64,000 nt of DNA from Calamus simplicifolius (Eukaryota > Streptophyta > Magnoliopsida > Arecales > Arecaceae). The DNA is taken from contig UESW01004628.1 in assembly GCA_900491605.1 (NCBI GenBank), positions 699,274-763,273 of the forward strand. The letters run 5' to 3'. Each line of letters begins with the position of its first letter. Within the stretch, counting starts at the first letter, position 1. Below the pieces are notes generated by a model that was not told the origin of the DNA, ran no database searches, and saw nothing but the letters and a program-made list of their open reading frames with translations. Positions 46,110-58,762 of the stretch are shown piece by piece. The translations under genes and the position numbers were made by a program.

Positions 46110-48994
46110 TGTCAGCTCCCCCTCCTCTCTGGGGCCACCGACAGCACACCTGCACACTTGTGGTAATCGGATAGAGTTTTACTAGTCTTTATGTAGCGCT
46201 CCATAAAGAGCTAGAGAACCCCAACTAATTATCATAAGTGGCAGACACACGAAAACACATCCTGTTAAAAACTTTTCACTTTCATCTCAATTATATACAC
46301 AAATCACCCAATCAACATTAAGCATCAACCTGCTCAGATAATATTTTTCATGACATTCCTCAGGCAGTTTACAAGATCACATTCACATTCGACATTAAAA
46401 TCCTAAGTGCACACATCATACTCATAATCTTCTCCAAAACATAAGTCTCGTATTCATATCCAAAAAGGTCTAAAACATCATTACATCCCACTGTACACAT
46501 ACACATATACAAAATACAATTATCAAACCACACTCTCTCAATATACAAGGCTAGCATTTAAACACTCTTGCATCCAAGCAAGCTTCACCAGCTAAGGGTC
46601 CTGTCCTGCTTATCTTGTGATCCTGGCAGAAATACTCACTGATCTGAAAGAACATTTAAATCATAGAGGGATGAGACCTAAGTCCCAGTGACTGGATAAC
46701 CATCTAACTATGGAGAAATAGAGAACCATAACCTCTTAATTTCAATCGTATGCTGAAACTATTTAACTTGTACAACTCAAAGTACATTTTTAACATGATA
46801 TCAGATAAAATAAAATGTAGCTTATTCTTCAAATAACATATCAGTACTGGAATACTCTATAATAACTCTTCACTGAAAGATAACTCATTAAAATAAAACT
46901 TCATGCATTACAATATGAAGATATGCATTCTTTATCTACAACCCAGACTCCCATCAGGATCTGCTTGCCCACTGGCATCTCAAGTAAGATCTCCCTCTCG
47001 GGATAACTATTTGGCCCATTGGCCCTTTTTATATCACAACATATGCTTTTAGATCTCATGATGCTGGGCTGTGTGTGTAATGCCTCTGAGGTACCACCCT
47101 ACAGTCGCCCTTCTGTAGGTGTACTCTCATCGGGTGCGTGACTAGCAACAGGATCCCCGCACAAATAGCACCCCTTACCCGTGCGGTTCACCTGGCAAAG
47201 TGCTTTGTTCCTTAACCCTGGAACCTCGGGTTTTCTCTCTGCCCCCACGGGCTATATATAGTAATCAGCTCCACTGAGCTATGATTCATGCCCCCACGGG
47301 CTGCTCACAACCAGCCCCACTGGCCTGGTTAGGCATGCACTCACCCCTGATTCTGGGGTTCATCGTACGATCTGTTCGCAAGGAGGTGCCGGCTCGATAG
47401 TAGTGTGCAATGCTCATGCTACAGTACAGTCTAAAGGGTGATCAGCCCCCTAGCTGCCTGATGCTCAGTATGACTCATACATCATTTGTAAAGCTTTATC
47501 ATGCAAATATGCCATGTATACATTAAAAATTCCCTCATTGAAACTCATGCTTATGTGTTTATGCTCAAAACTCATTTATCAGATTATCATATACTAGGTT
47601 CTCATTTCTCATATTTAAAACATACATAATACTCACTAAACATAACATACCATAACTAGGTATAAATCTCATTATACTAGCTCAAATTAACCTCTCATTG
47701 CTAGATGAGAAATCCACTCACCTTAGTAGGTTACTCCTCGACTGGTACAACTGGTACTCAACTCTGGTATTTCGGCTCCCTAGAATAACCCTCTTGACCT
47801 ACGTCAACATACAAATACAATAGCTATTAGGATTACCTCCACACGAGGTTTTCCCATGAACCAAGCATGCATACATGATCTATCCTCTAATATCTCATTA
47901 TTTTCTTCCACCCTATCTCTACTCAAGATTACTTCTACTATTACCTCAAAATACACTAATCTAAGAAAATCTAAAGTCATACAAGATCTAGGGAAGCTAT
48001 AGCTTACCTGGAGTCGAGCACAAACCCCCAAGCTTCCCTTTCCCTTTCTCTTTCTTCCTCCTTTTTCTTCTTCTTCTTCTTTTTCCTCTCTTTTCTCTCT
48101 TCTTCTTTCTTTCTTTCTTTTCTCTGGCTGAACCCACGTTCCCCTTTTTCTCTAATGACTTGGGGACCAAGTCATAGGAAACTTAAGGGTTAAGGCATGC
48201 CAAATCTCCCTTTTACCCTCACACACTCTTAACACACGCTTTTTGGAAAACACGTGGCTCACTTATAACCATGCTATTTTGCCCTTATATTTTCTTTCCT
48301 AAGTTGCCCTTAACACAATTTGCAATTGACATCGGAGCCTTTTCCCATTTTGCCCCTGATATAGCATTTTTTTAATAGATTTATAGCCCAGATCATCCTT
48401 TTTCGCTTAAATCTATACTTTTATGTAACATTTCTAAGAAAAGACTTTACCATCTTGAAGAACTCGATTTTAGAAATCCAACGGTTCAAACGGCATCCAA
48501 ATCGGACTTGAAACGGATTAAATATGAATTTCTCAAGATTTAACTCAGAAAAACCTGCCGTCGCGGAGTCGGCTCGAACAGATTGCGAGTCGGCTCGAGC
48601 AGAAGTAGGGGTCGACTCCAGAAAAGTAGGGGTCGACTCCTGAAAAGTAGGAGTCGACTCCAGCACTGCAGGGGTCGACTCCTAAGCGTGCCGAAAGTTT
48701 AAAACGTGCCGGAGTCGACTCCACTCTGATTAGAGTCGACTCCAACCACTAAAAACGTCATTTTAGGATAAAACTCAAACTAAACTTGATTTTTCTTGTG
48801 ATTTAAACCCATTAAACTTAAGTCTCTCAATTTCTCAAATCAGACTCATTAACATTTAGAAATATACTTATTTACTCCAAAATTTCTTCTCTTTACATTT
48901 ATCAAAAGGCCAACACACCCATATTTCAAGAAAACTTTCTGACTTTCATTTTAACTGAAAATGCCATAGATTACAAGGTTTTCAGGATGTTACA
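46110..48994 (-). repeat. Element D 5' LTR (2885 bp)
   Basis: Nearly identical to 38297-41183. The few differences are single substitutions and short indels (for example near 46295, 46610, 46988, 47784 and 48082). Confidence 0.96.
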
Positions 48995-48999
48995 GTGAT

Positions 49000-51411
49000 A
49001 GTAGATGATTACTCTAGATTCACTTGGGTAATATTTTTGGCTCACAAAGATGAGACTTTCTCAATATTCATGAAATTCGTTAAGAAAGTCACTAATGAGA
49101 AAAACACTACCATAGTGTCTATTAGAAGTGATCATGGAACTGAATTTGAAAATCACTTATTTGAAAAATTCTATTTTGAAAAAGGCATACATCATAACTT
49201 TTCTGCACCTAGAACACCGCAATAAAATGGAGTTGTAGAAAGGAAGAATAGGACTTTAGAGGACATGGCCGTACCATGCTATGTGAAAGCCAACTTCCAA
49301 AATATTTTTGGGCGAAAGCTATAAACACAGCATGTTACATTCTAAATAGAGCCCTGATTAGACATATCCTTAAGAAAACTCCCTATGAACTATGGCACAA
49401 TAGGAAACCAAATTTAAGTTATTTTCATGCATTTGGTTGTAAATATTTTATTCATAACAATGGTAAGGATAATCTTGAGAAGTTTGATGCAAAGTCTGAT
49501 GAAGGTATTTTTCTAGGATATTCTGCATCTAGCAAAGCATATAGAGTATTTAATAAGAAGAGCTTAGTTGTAGAAGAATCCATTCATATAGTGTTTGATG
49601 AGTCTTTAGCATCAAGTTCAGATAAAATTGATGATGAGGAAGATACATCTTTGATTGAAAGAGATATTGAAAATTAAAAGTATCTTCAGATCAAGAACCT
49701 GAAGTTAAGGATGATGACTCACCTAAGGATGATGGTATTGATATTGCTCAGAATGATAAAGATCTACCTAGAGATTGGAGATATGCTTATGGTCATCCTA
49801 AGGACCTAATCATAGGTGATCCATCTCAAGGTGTAAGGACTAGATCATCAATGAGAGATGTCAATAATCATCTTGCATTTGTATCTAACATAGAACCTAA
49901 AACTATAGAGGAAGCTGAGAAAGATAGTTATTGGATGTTAGCAATGCAGGAAGAATTAAACCAATTCACTAGGAACCAAGTCTGGACCCTAGTAGATAGA
50001 CCTAAAAAACCACCCTATAATAGGATCTAAATGGGTTTTTAGAAATAAATTGGATGAAAATGGATTGGTAATTAGAAATAAGGCTAGATTAGTTGCAAAA
50101 GGATATAATCAAGAAGAAGGTATAGATTTTGATGAAACTGTCGCTAGATTAGAAGCCATTAGGCTACTACTTGCATTTGCATGTCATATGAATTTCAACT
50201 TATTTCAAATGGATGTTAAAAGTGCATTTCTAAATGGTTTTATAAATGAGGAAGTTTATGTTGAACAACCTCCTGGTTTTGAAGATCATGAATTTCCAAA
50301 CCACGTCTTCAAACTACACAAAGCACTTTATGGTTTAAAACAAGCACCTAGAGCTTGGTATGATAGATTAAGTAAATTTTTAATTGAAAATGACTTTTCT
50401 AGAGGAAATGTTGATAAAACCTTTTTGAAAGGAAAAGAAAAGGATTTATTGAATCGTTCAAATTTATGTTGATGACATTATATTTGGTGCTACTAACAAT
50501 CTTCTTTGTCAAGAATTTGCTAAGCTAATGCAGGGAGAATTCGAGATGAGCATGATGGGAGAACTAAACTTCTTCCTTGGACTTCAAATCAAACAAGAGA
50601 AAGCAAAAATTTTCATTAACCAAACAAAGTACACAAAGGAAATACTCAAGAAATTTGGTATGGAATCTGCTAAACCTCTTGGTATGCCAATGAGTCCCTC
50701 ATGCAAGCTGGACAAGGATGAAGAAGGTAAAAAAGTAGATCAGAAGCATTACAGAGGTATGATTGGATCACTTCTTTACCTAACTGCAAGTAGGCCAGAT
50801 ATCATGTTTTCTGTCTGCTTATGTGCAAGATATCAATCTAATCCTAAGGAATCACATTTATTTGCTGTTAAAAGAATCTTTAGATACTTAAATGGAACTA
50901 AAAATGTAGGATTATGGTATTCTAGAGACTCAACCTTAAAATTGATTGCTTATTCTGATTCTGACTATGCTGGTTGTAAATTAGATAGAAAGAGTACAAG
51001 TGGGGTATACCAACTTTTAGGAAGTAACTTAATCTCTTGGTTTAGCAAGAAGCAAAATTCGGTTGCATTATCCACTGCTGAGGCAGAGTATGTTGCAGCT
51101 GGAAGTTGCTGTGCTCAAATCCTTTGGATTAAGCGACAACTTGAAGATTATGGTATCACACTTGATAAAATTTTATTAAATGTGATAATACTAGTGCTAT
51201 TAATCTAACTAAAAATCCAATTCAATATTCAAGAACTAAACACATTGAAATTAGACATCACTTTATTAGAGAACATGTAACTAACAAAGATGTTTGTCTT
51301 GAATATGTTAATACTAATGATCAATTAGCTGATATTTTTACCAAACCCTTGTGTGAGGAAAGATTTTGTTATCTTAGAGGAGAATTAGGAGTTTGTGATC
51401 CTTTAGAATGA
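49000..51411 (+). pseudogene. Element C pol, part 2: integrase core, RT, RNase H
   Basis: Resumes at DDYSRFTW after D's TSD. Contains [10 protein letters not shown], then TAA in place of Gln at about 49223 (RTPQ-stop-NGVVERK). A 1-bp loss lies near 49268, and frameshifts near 49673 and 50020. An in-frame 9-nt loss removes FAP of the RT block ([11 protein letters not shown]). Then [12 protein letters not shown] and an out-of-frame YVDD box near 50465-50490. RNase H (YSDSDYAGCKLDRKSTSG, STAEAEYVAA) ends with CDPLE and TGA 51409-51411. Confidence 0.9.
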
Positions 51412-51608
51412 TTTTCTGAAAACTCTTAAGGACAACAACTATCTAGACTTCAATAATTTCTTGAAAATCCTCTATGTCCAATAAGGAAATCTATCTAGTA
51501 ATTTGATTCATTGTTTCCCCAATTATTAAGGAACACTTATCTAGAGTTTGATGATTAATTTGATCAGTTTCAGTTCCTTAAAATTTGAATTTTTCCCTGA
51601 AACTATTG

Positions 51609-51810
51609 TGGAGTCGATACCTGCAGTTTGTGGAGTCGACACGTTCATATTTTGATGTTCTGTCTGGGCAATTAGAGCCGACTCTGGCTTCTGTAGAGCC
51701 GACTCTAATTCGGGCACTAACAGATTCTCTAGTTCGGAGCCGACACCTCATTTTCGGGAGTCAACTCTAAGTGGAACTAGGTCAAAATAAAAAGGGCGGA
51801 GTCGACCCCA
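51609..51810 (+). repeat. Internal GTCGAC-type motif cluster between pol and extra ORF, element C
   Basis: About eight GAGTCGACAC / GAGCCGACTC units lie about 100-300 bp upstream of the extra-ORF ATG at 51913. Confidence 0.85.
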
Positions 51811-51912
51811 AATGAAACCCATCGTCTCCAAACCTCTCTAAAACTGTTCCTAACTGATTCCAACCCCTCCAAATCCTTCAAATCCCTTGATTACTCATTC
51901 CAATCAAATCCT

Positions 51913-53314
51913 ATGGCTCCCAAAAGGCGTGCTATCATTGGTGGTTCGACTGTTCTGATGAAGCACCGTTCAAATCGGAGGCAACCTTCGTCATCTTCTT
52001 CATCTGCCACTCAGGATGACTCTCCACCCTCACCATCTTCTCCATGAGTTGACCAATTAGCGGGTAAGGCCATTACTACCAGAAGAAAAGTAGATTTTAA
52101 CTTTTTTGTTTCGGAGGGCTTTGCTATTGGACGCTTGTTGAAAGAAATGGGATGGGAGAAGGTCTGTTCTTTGGATGTCCCTACTTACCCTACCCTAGTG
52201 AGAGAATTTTATAATGATTTATGTAGAGGAGAGGGAGGCTTAGTGAGTGTTGTAAGAGGAACTAGAGTAATCATCACGGCTGAAACCCTTGGAAATCTTT
52301 TGGAGATGCCTACCATTGGTTTAGTTGAATATCAACATGAAGACAGAGGAGATGACCTATCAAGGATGTTAGGGAGAGAAGTTTCTGAGTTTGAGGAAAT
52401 CTTGGTCAATCAACTTAATTTGGAACTCATATTACTTCACAATATTTGTGGAAGAATTTTATTTCCTAAAATCGGAAGGTTTGAATATGTCTCGGAGCGA
52501 GATATCTTATTGATGGACTGCATTCTCACTGGAAGACCAATCAATCTTGCTGGTATGATGATAGGCTATATGGCGGAGGCAGCTACTAAGAAGATATCTA
52601 CATTGCCATATGGTATGATTTTGACATTGGTATTCAGAAGCTAAGGTGTACTTATAATGGATAATGAGCCACTAAGAAAATTAAGGCATACAGATTACTA
52701 TATTGTCTCTACAATTCACCGGATGGGCTTCAGAAAAGAAAATGGAAATTGGATAAAAAGAGGACATGAGGCCAGAGCTGAAGAGGTTAGAGTTGAGGAA
52801 GTCAGAGGAGAGGATATTCCTGAACCATTGCTGGACCTTCCTGGCTGGACCTTCTTCTGCTAGACCATTTGCTGGACCCTCAGAGGCTGAACCTAGCTCT
52901 CACCCTCCATATCAGTCAGCATTGGCATCTGAAAGATTTTCTGAGGAGTAAATAGGTCAGCTCAGAGCTTTACTGGCAGAGTATGATAGTCAAAGGACAA
53001 ATGATATGTGTAAATTGAGAGAGGAGTTCAATATGTTGAAGGATGAGATCAATTCAAGACTTGACATGATTTCTTTTTCCATTAGCAATTCCGTAGAATC
53101 CTTTAGCACTGATCTTCATAAGATTTTTGAAAGGATTGAAGGCATTGCAGACGGTTCTGGAATGTATCTTCATGCTACCAGTCAACTAAAGAAAGATATC
53201 GACCTCGCCGTCTCTCAAATTGAAGCTTGTCTTGAAAGTTTTAAGAAGACTCAAAAAGATGATATTATGGAAATGATTGGACATTTAAAGAAAATTGTGT
53301 ATAAGCATATTTGA
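51913..53314 (+). pseudogene. Element C extra 3' ORF (plant transposon-protein-like domain plus coiled coil)
   Basis: ATG 51913 gives MAPKRRAIIGG. TGA at 52045 is at the same alignment position as element A's TAG 24355. The conserved domain then reads KVDFNFFVSEGFAIG, DVPTYPTLVREFY, SRMLGREVSEFEEI, LLHNICGRILFP and NLAGMMIGYMAEA. TAA interrupts at about 52643, with a frameshift after 52840. The C-terminal coiled-coil part (FSTDLHKIFERIEGIADGSG, HLKKIVYKHI) is 102 codons and closely matches B's. Confidence 0.72.
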
Positions 53315-53574
53315 TTTTGATATCCTATCCTAGGTTGTATCTTAGGATTTCTTGCTTTCTTGCTTTCTTAGCATGTATCTAGGAATTACATACTTGAATT
53401 TGTCACATGTAATGAATCTTGCTTTGGAATACAATTACACTTTTATTTCAAATTTATCTATGATTGATTGATTGAATTTCAATGAATGAGTTTACTATCT
53501 TTTTAATTATTTGAATCAACAACCCCGTTCTGATAATATTCTTTATTGCTTTTAAATTCACCTTATTGCTAATA

Positions 53575-53959
53575 ACAAAAAAGGGAGAGAGATAATTGTA
53601 TATGCATATAAGAAAAAGAGAAAGAGCATATAAGAAAAAGAGAAAGAACATATAAGAAAAAGAGAAAGAAAATGAAGAACAATTTTGAGATGGGGAGAGA
53701 GAAAATTTCTTAAAAAGAATTCAGTTTATCTACATAGGGGGAGCTATTCAATGTAGGGGGAGCTTAATAAATTTCTCCATATAAAAGTTAAATCATCTTG
53801 ATTGATGTCAAGTTTTGTTTATTTTTATTCATTTTGAATATTGGCATCAAATTCTTTGTTAGGAAGTCTCAAAGCTTTAACAATGTCTATAATTCTCAAT
53901 TCAAATGAATTTTTAATGCATATACTCAAAGTTTTTGTCATCATCAAAAAGGGGGAGAT
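53575..53959 (+). promoter_or_regulatory. Element C polypurine-tract cluster
   Basis: AAAAAAGGGAGAGAG near 53577, GGGGAGAGAG near 53692, AGGGGGAG near 53737 and 53756, and the terminal AAAAAGGGGGAGAT abutting the 3' LTR. A small AAGAAAAAGAGAAAGA tandem repeat lies at about 53610-53675. Confidence 0.8.
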
Positions 53960-55328
53960 TGTTGACCTAATTGAGGATTTTAATGATTAACAAAACTATT
54001 TGAGTATAACATTTGAAGTTACTAATGATTTTGATTAAGTTTTTCATATTATAAGTCAACTTGATAATCAAAATCAAGAGTCAAATCAAGTTCTGGTTCG
54101 AATCTAATGTCAAGGTAAGATTGCAGACATTAGAGTCGACACATGGAATCGCAGAGTCGACTCCGGAAAACGGCACAAACTTAGAGTCGACTCCGGGACT
54201 GTTAGAGCTGACTCCAACAGAAAAGACAGAACGATGATTTTTCAGGCCATGACTTAGAGTCGACTCCCAGAATGGTAGAGTCGACTCCAGAAGAATTTTG
54301 TGTCGACCCCAGAAAAGTCAGAGACGACTCCAGATCGAGCGGATTAAAGAATTTCGAGTTAGAGCCAACTCAGAATGTCAGACATGGCTCCAGAACTGTC
54401 AGAATGACTCTAAACTTTATCTTTATCTATTTTAATCCCAACGGCTATTGTTATTTATGGATCTAATCCTTCTTACACTTGTTTCTAACGGATAGTTTCA
54501 AACTATTTTGGATTAATCGGGATCTATAAGAAGATGGCTTGTTGCATCCCAAAAGAAGAGATAAGAGAGGCAAAAAGAAAAGAATAGAGACAAATCTTTG
54601 AGATCTATCAGAAAAGAAAAGAGGGAAAACTTGTAAGGAAAGATCATACTGATTCCCCAAAAGAAGAGAGAGAGATTCCAAGCTTTTGCTATTCTATTTC
54701 GAAGAAATCTCAAGAGAAGAAAGAAGCCCTAGTTTTCTGATCTTCTGAGTCTCAAGAGCATCTTGAAGGAAGATCCATTCAAAGGAAGAGAAGGAAGAAG
54801 CCACCAAGATCTGCGAATCAGGCTTTGATTCCTACCCTCTTATTATTGTTTCATTATTGTATATTTGCTCATTGGAGGAGTTGTTTATCTTGTAAAAACA
54901 AATATTGTTTGCTGGGTCAATTAGGTGATTGATTCAGTTGAGGCAGTTAGCCTTGTGCAAGCATTAGCTTGTGGTGATAGGTTTTGTGCTGGTGAGCCTT
55001 GAAAACCAGCTGGGTTCGTTGTGCACCCGGGAAAACAATAAGTTCAAGTTGTGAACTTGCAAAACAACTCTGTTGTAATCAGTTTGATTATAGTGTGGAC
55101 CCAAGAGGTACTTAGGAGTGGACGTAGGTGTAGGTACACCGAACCACTATAAAATCTCCTGTGTTTGTCGTGATTGTCTCTTTATCTTCAACTCTCTATT
55201 TGTGGTTGTTCGGTTTTAATTTGTGTGAATCTAAGTTTTTATTTCCACTGGGGGTCATCTTTCAAAAGAGTTTAAATTTTTGAAAAACCCAATTCACCCC
55301 CCCTCTTGGGTTGCTATCTGGACCAACA
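53960..55328 (+). repeat. Element C 3' LTR (1369 bp)
   Basis: TGTTGACCT...GGACCAACA. Motif cluster 54132-54413, with one unit fewer than the 5' LTR. It is joined directly to E's integrase sequence. Confidence 0.93.
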
Positions 55329-55574
55329 CGGCCATTATCGGTGACCAGAGTGTGTGGTAGCCCGAGCCGATATGATAGACTTCCAAAAGAAGGATCTCAC
55401 CTTGCTCTCAGTAATCTTAGCAAGGGCTTCAGCCTCAATCCACTTGGTGAAGTGATCGATGGCCATTAGGAGGAACTTGTGCTGCCCGTAGGCTGGGGGG
55501 AACGGTCCCAAGATGTCCATACCCCACTGGGCGAAGGGCCAAGGCGCCGCCAGGGGGGTCAGCTGAGATGTCGG
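55329..55574 (-). pseudogene. Element E pol, integrase core (truncated)
   Basis: The minus strand has GMDILGPFPPAYGQHKF, FTKWIEAEALAKITE and, after a 1-nt shift near 55365, LVTDNGR, where it is cut by element C. The first two catalytic Asp are present. The third catalytic residue and the C-terminal domain are absent from the window. Confidence 0.85.
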
Positions 55575-56384
55575 CTACCGCTGAATATTGGCATGGCGCT
55601 GGCAGCTATCACACTTCTTAATAAGCTCGAACGCATCCTCCCTCATGGTCAGCCAGTAGTACCCATGTCGCACGGCCTTGTAAGCTAGGGCTCTGCCCCC
55701 CAGGTGACTCCCGCAGATGCCCTCATGGATTTCTTGCAAGATGTAGTCTGCTTCGACTGGTCCGACGCACTTAAGGACCGGGTATGAAAATGATCTTTGA
55801 TAAAGCTTCTCGTCCATCACCAGGAACTTCGGGGCCTGCCATCTGAGCAGTCTGGCCTCAGCGGGGTCTTCTGGGAGAGTGTCGTCAGTCAAATATCGGA
55901 CGTAGGAGTCCATCCAGGAGGGCCCCCGCTCAACCGGCAGTGCTTCATCTGCATTTTCAATGCTTGGGGTCTGCAGGTGCTCCACATACGTTCTTCCCAG
56001 GGTTCCGTCGGCCGAAGTGGCCAAACGGGACAATGCGTCGGCCCTAGCGTTCTCCATCCGAGGAATATAGCTGACGCGGAAGTAAGAGAACCGAGAGGCT
56101 TGAGATAGCACCTTGCTCAGGTAACGGGACATGGTCGGGTCTCTGGCTTCATATTCCCCAGCAACCTGCCCAGAAATAAGCTGAGAGTCCATGAAGGCCC
56201 TCAGACGCCTTGCACCGAGCTCCTCAGCCAGCCTCATTCCCACCAACAGGGCTTCATACTCCGCTTGGTTATTAGTGGCCGGGAACTGAAAACGAAGGGC
56301 ATACTCCACCACCTCCCCCTCGGGGCTCGCAAGGATGAGCCCGGCTCCGCTTCCCTGAGAATTTGCCGCTCCATCTACATACAA
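55575..56384 (-). pseudogene. Element E pol, archaeal-type RNase H and integrase zinc finger
   Basis: YVDGAANSQGSGAGLILASP, NNQAEYEALLVGMRLAEELG and MENARADALSRLA mark the RNase H-like domain. IHEGICGSHLGG and CDSCQRHANIQR mark the HHCC region. The frame ends in a TAG at 55575 just before the integrase core. Confidence 0.87.
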
Positions 56385-56387
56385 GAT

Positions 56388-57425
56388 CTAGTCTTCCTCC
56401 TCTGTTTCCTTGGTCGAGGAGGGCTCCATGCGCACCTCCAGACGCGAGTCCTCCGAACACTCCTCGGTCCAAGTACACTCGACCAAGAAATCAGCTAACA
56501 CTTGAGACTTCATGGCAAACCTTGGATGGATAGATAGGTCGAACTCGCTCAGCTTGATGGCCCACTTGGCTAACCAACCAGAGGTGTCAGGACGGGACAA
56601 GATGGTTCGAAGAGGTTGGTCCATGAGCACCACGATGGGATGAGCTTGGAAGTAGGGTCGAAAGCGTTGGGCAGAGACCACCAGAGCAAAAATGATCTTC
56701 TCGGTCCTAGAATATCTGGTCTCGGCATCATGAAGTACCTTACTGGTGTAGTAGACCGGCTTTTGCACTCCGTCGGCATCCATGCGCATGAGCACAGAAC
56801 TGACGGCCTCGAGGGAGGCTGCAAGGTACAAGAAGAGCTCCTCTCCGCCCCTTGGCTTGGACAACAGTGAGGGAGTGGATAGAAATTGTTTCAGCTCTTC
56901 GAAGGCATCCTGACATTCCTTTGTCCACTCGAAGCTGTTGACCTTGCGCAGCGCCTTAAAGAATGGCAGGCACCTTTCTGTCGATCTTGACATGAAGCGA
57001 CTCAAGGCCGCCACCCTCCCGGTTAGGCATTGCACCTCCTTCTTATTAGCTGGGGGCCTCATATCCAGGATAGCCCGGATCTTGTTGGGATTGGCTTCGA
57101 TCCCCCACTGGGTTACCATAAAGCCCAGAAACTTGCCTGCCGCCACCCCAAAGGCACACTTGCAGGGGTTCAGCCTCATCCGGTACCGGCGCAGGTTGTT
57201 GAAGGTCTCTGCGAGGTCAGTGACATGGTCTACAGCATTGGTGCTCTTGGTCAGCATATCATCCATATATACCTCCATGTTACGCCCGATCTGGTCCTCA
57301 AAGACCTTATTCATCAACCTCTGATAGGTGGCTCCGGCATTTTTCAGCCCAAATGGCATCACCTTGTAGCAGTAAATCCCTTTTTCAGTAATAAAGGAAG
57401 TAGCTTCTTCATCAGCTGGGTTCAT
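56388..57425 (-). pseudogene. Element E pol, RT (C-terminal) and RNase H
   Basis: A 345-codon frame with YCYKVMPFGLKNAGATYQRL, YMDD in EVYMDDMLTKS, KCAFGVAAGKFLGFMV, and the RNase H (PVYYTSKVLHDAETRYSRTE). It is separated from the RT N-terminus by a TAG replacing the Tyr of SGYNQI at about 57438. Confidence 0.88.
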
Positions 57426-57437
57426 CCTGATTTGGTT

Positions 57438-57830
57438 CTACCCCGAAAATGCGTCCATGAAGCTAAGAGTTTGGTGCCCGGATGTCGCGTTCACTAGCTG
57501 GTCGATCTGGGGCAGTGGGAAGCTGTCTTTAGGGCATGCCTTATTGAGATCAGTGAAGTCCACGCACATCCTCCAGCTCCCGCTAGCCTTGCGAACCATC
57601 ACAACATTCACTAGCCAGTCGGGATAGTGTACCTCACGGATGTGACCGGCGACCAACAGCTTTCGCACCTCCTCGTCCATGGCCTTTTGTCTGTCAAGGG
57701 TGAAGCTCCTCTTCTTCTGCCGAGTGGATCGACACTCCAGCCTGATATTGAGTCGGTGGGTAATCGCTTCTTCCGGAATGCCGGGCATATCGGATGCCGA
57801 CCAGGCGAAGACATCAGCGTTGGCCTGCAA
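57438..57830 (-). pseudogene. Element E pol, RT N-terminal segment
   Basis: NADVFAWSASDMPGIPEEAI, MCVDFTDLNKACPKDSFPLP and FMDAFSG are typical Tat RT. It is out of frame with the upstream protease segment (frameshift near 57840) and ends at the TAG after FSG. Confidence 0.86.
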
Positions 57831-58762
57831 GAAAGCGAGGAGCTGGCCACGGCCTCCTCCGGGAGTAGGGCTCCGATCTGGATCATCTTTGTTGGGTCCT
57901 CTCCAAGAGGGAAAGCAAGCAGACGCTCAGCTGGCTCCCCTCTTCTCTCCAGGTCCCAAGGGTCCAGCGCTTCCGGTGCAAGTGCAGGTGCCACCCCCTG
58001 CGGACTAAGGGCCATGTGGTAGCAAAGTGGGGGTGGGCTCTGCTCTCCCCGCATCTCCCCCACTCCTTCACTGGTGGGAAACCTCACGAGGAGCCTCTTA
58101 GTGGATATGACAGCGTCCAAAAGATTGAGCCTGGGCCGCTCGAGGATGGCATTATAGGCGAGGGGCACTCGGACCACCAGGAGGTTCATGAAGACTGTGC
58201 TTTGGCGCGGAGCCGTGCCAGCCATGATAGGAAGAGTGATCTCCCCCTTGACTTTCACGGAATCTCCGGTGAACCCCATCAAAGGCGTGGCTATGGGCCG
58301 AAGCAGGTCGGGTGACAGGTTCATGCGAACAAAAGCATCATAATTCAAAACATCCACCGAGCTCCCACTATTAACCAGAATTCTTTTTACAGGATGCTTA
58401 GCAATCGTCATGGACATGACGATGCCGTCATTTTTATTTACCACCACCTCTAAGTCCCTTTTAGAAAAAGGGATTATATAATCTAACTCTTCCTCCCCCC
58501 GCGGCCTCTTGGGTGGGCCACCTGCCCTCCAGGAAATCATCGCCATCGTCTTCTCAGTTGGTGCATTGTCGATCACCGGTAGTGGAGGCGCCGACGGACC
58601 AGGGGCATCCGGGTTAGTCCTTCGAACGAACTTCCCCAGATGGCCATGCTGGATAAGATCATCTATCGCCTTCCTCAGCTGGCGACAGTCTTCGATGTCA
58701 TGGCCATGATCCCGGTGATAGCGGTAGTAGAGGTTCTTGTTGCGGGGGATTTTTGGGTTCAT
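57611..58762 (-). pseudogene. Element E gag 3' end and aspartic protease
   Basis: It begins with the knuckle-like YYRYHRDHGHDIEDCRQL and continues into a protease-like domain (RILVNSGSSVDVLN, LNLLDAVIST). The catalytic motif reads NSG rather than DSG. After about 57840 the listed frame is out of register with RT. Confidence 0.82.

Larger units (their letters stand above)
38297..48994 (-). mobile_element. Element D: chromodomain Ty3/gypsy retrotransposon (Tekay/Del-type), youngest insertion
   Basis: 10.7 kb, with LTRs of 2885-2887 bp (46110-48994 and 38297-41183) that differ at about ten places by eye, TSD gtgat and a tRNA-Met primer site. It carries gag, protease, RT, RNase H, integrase and a C-terminal chromodomain on the minus strand. 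Long LTRs plus a chromodomain fit the Tekay/Del chromoviruses. A few 1-2 bp frameshifts in gag and pol break the polyprotein despite the recent insertion. Confidence 0.95.
34567..55328 (+). mobile_element. Element C: Sirevirus-like Ty1/copia retrotransposon, split by element D
   Basis: LTRs at 34567-35957 and 53960-55328, gag, pol (interrupted in the integrase by D), extra 3' ORF and polypurine cluster. The family is the same as element B's. No TSD is visible: the left LTR is preceded by a 3' internal fragment, and the right LTR is followed directly by E's integrase at 55329. Stops and frameshifts run throughout gag and pol. Confidence 0.92.
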
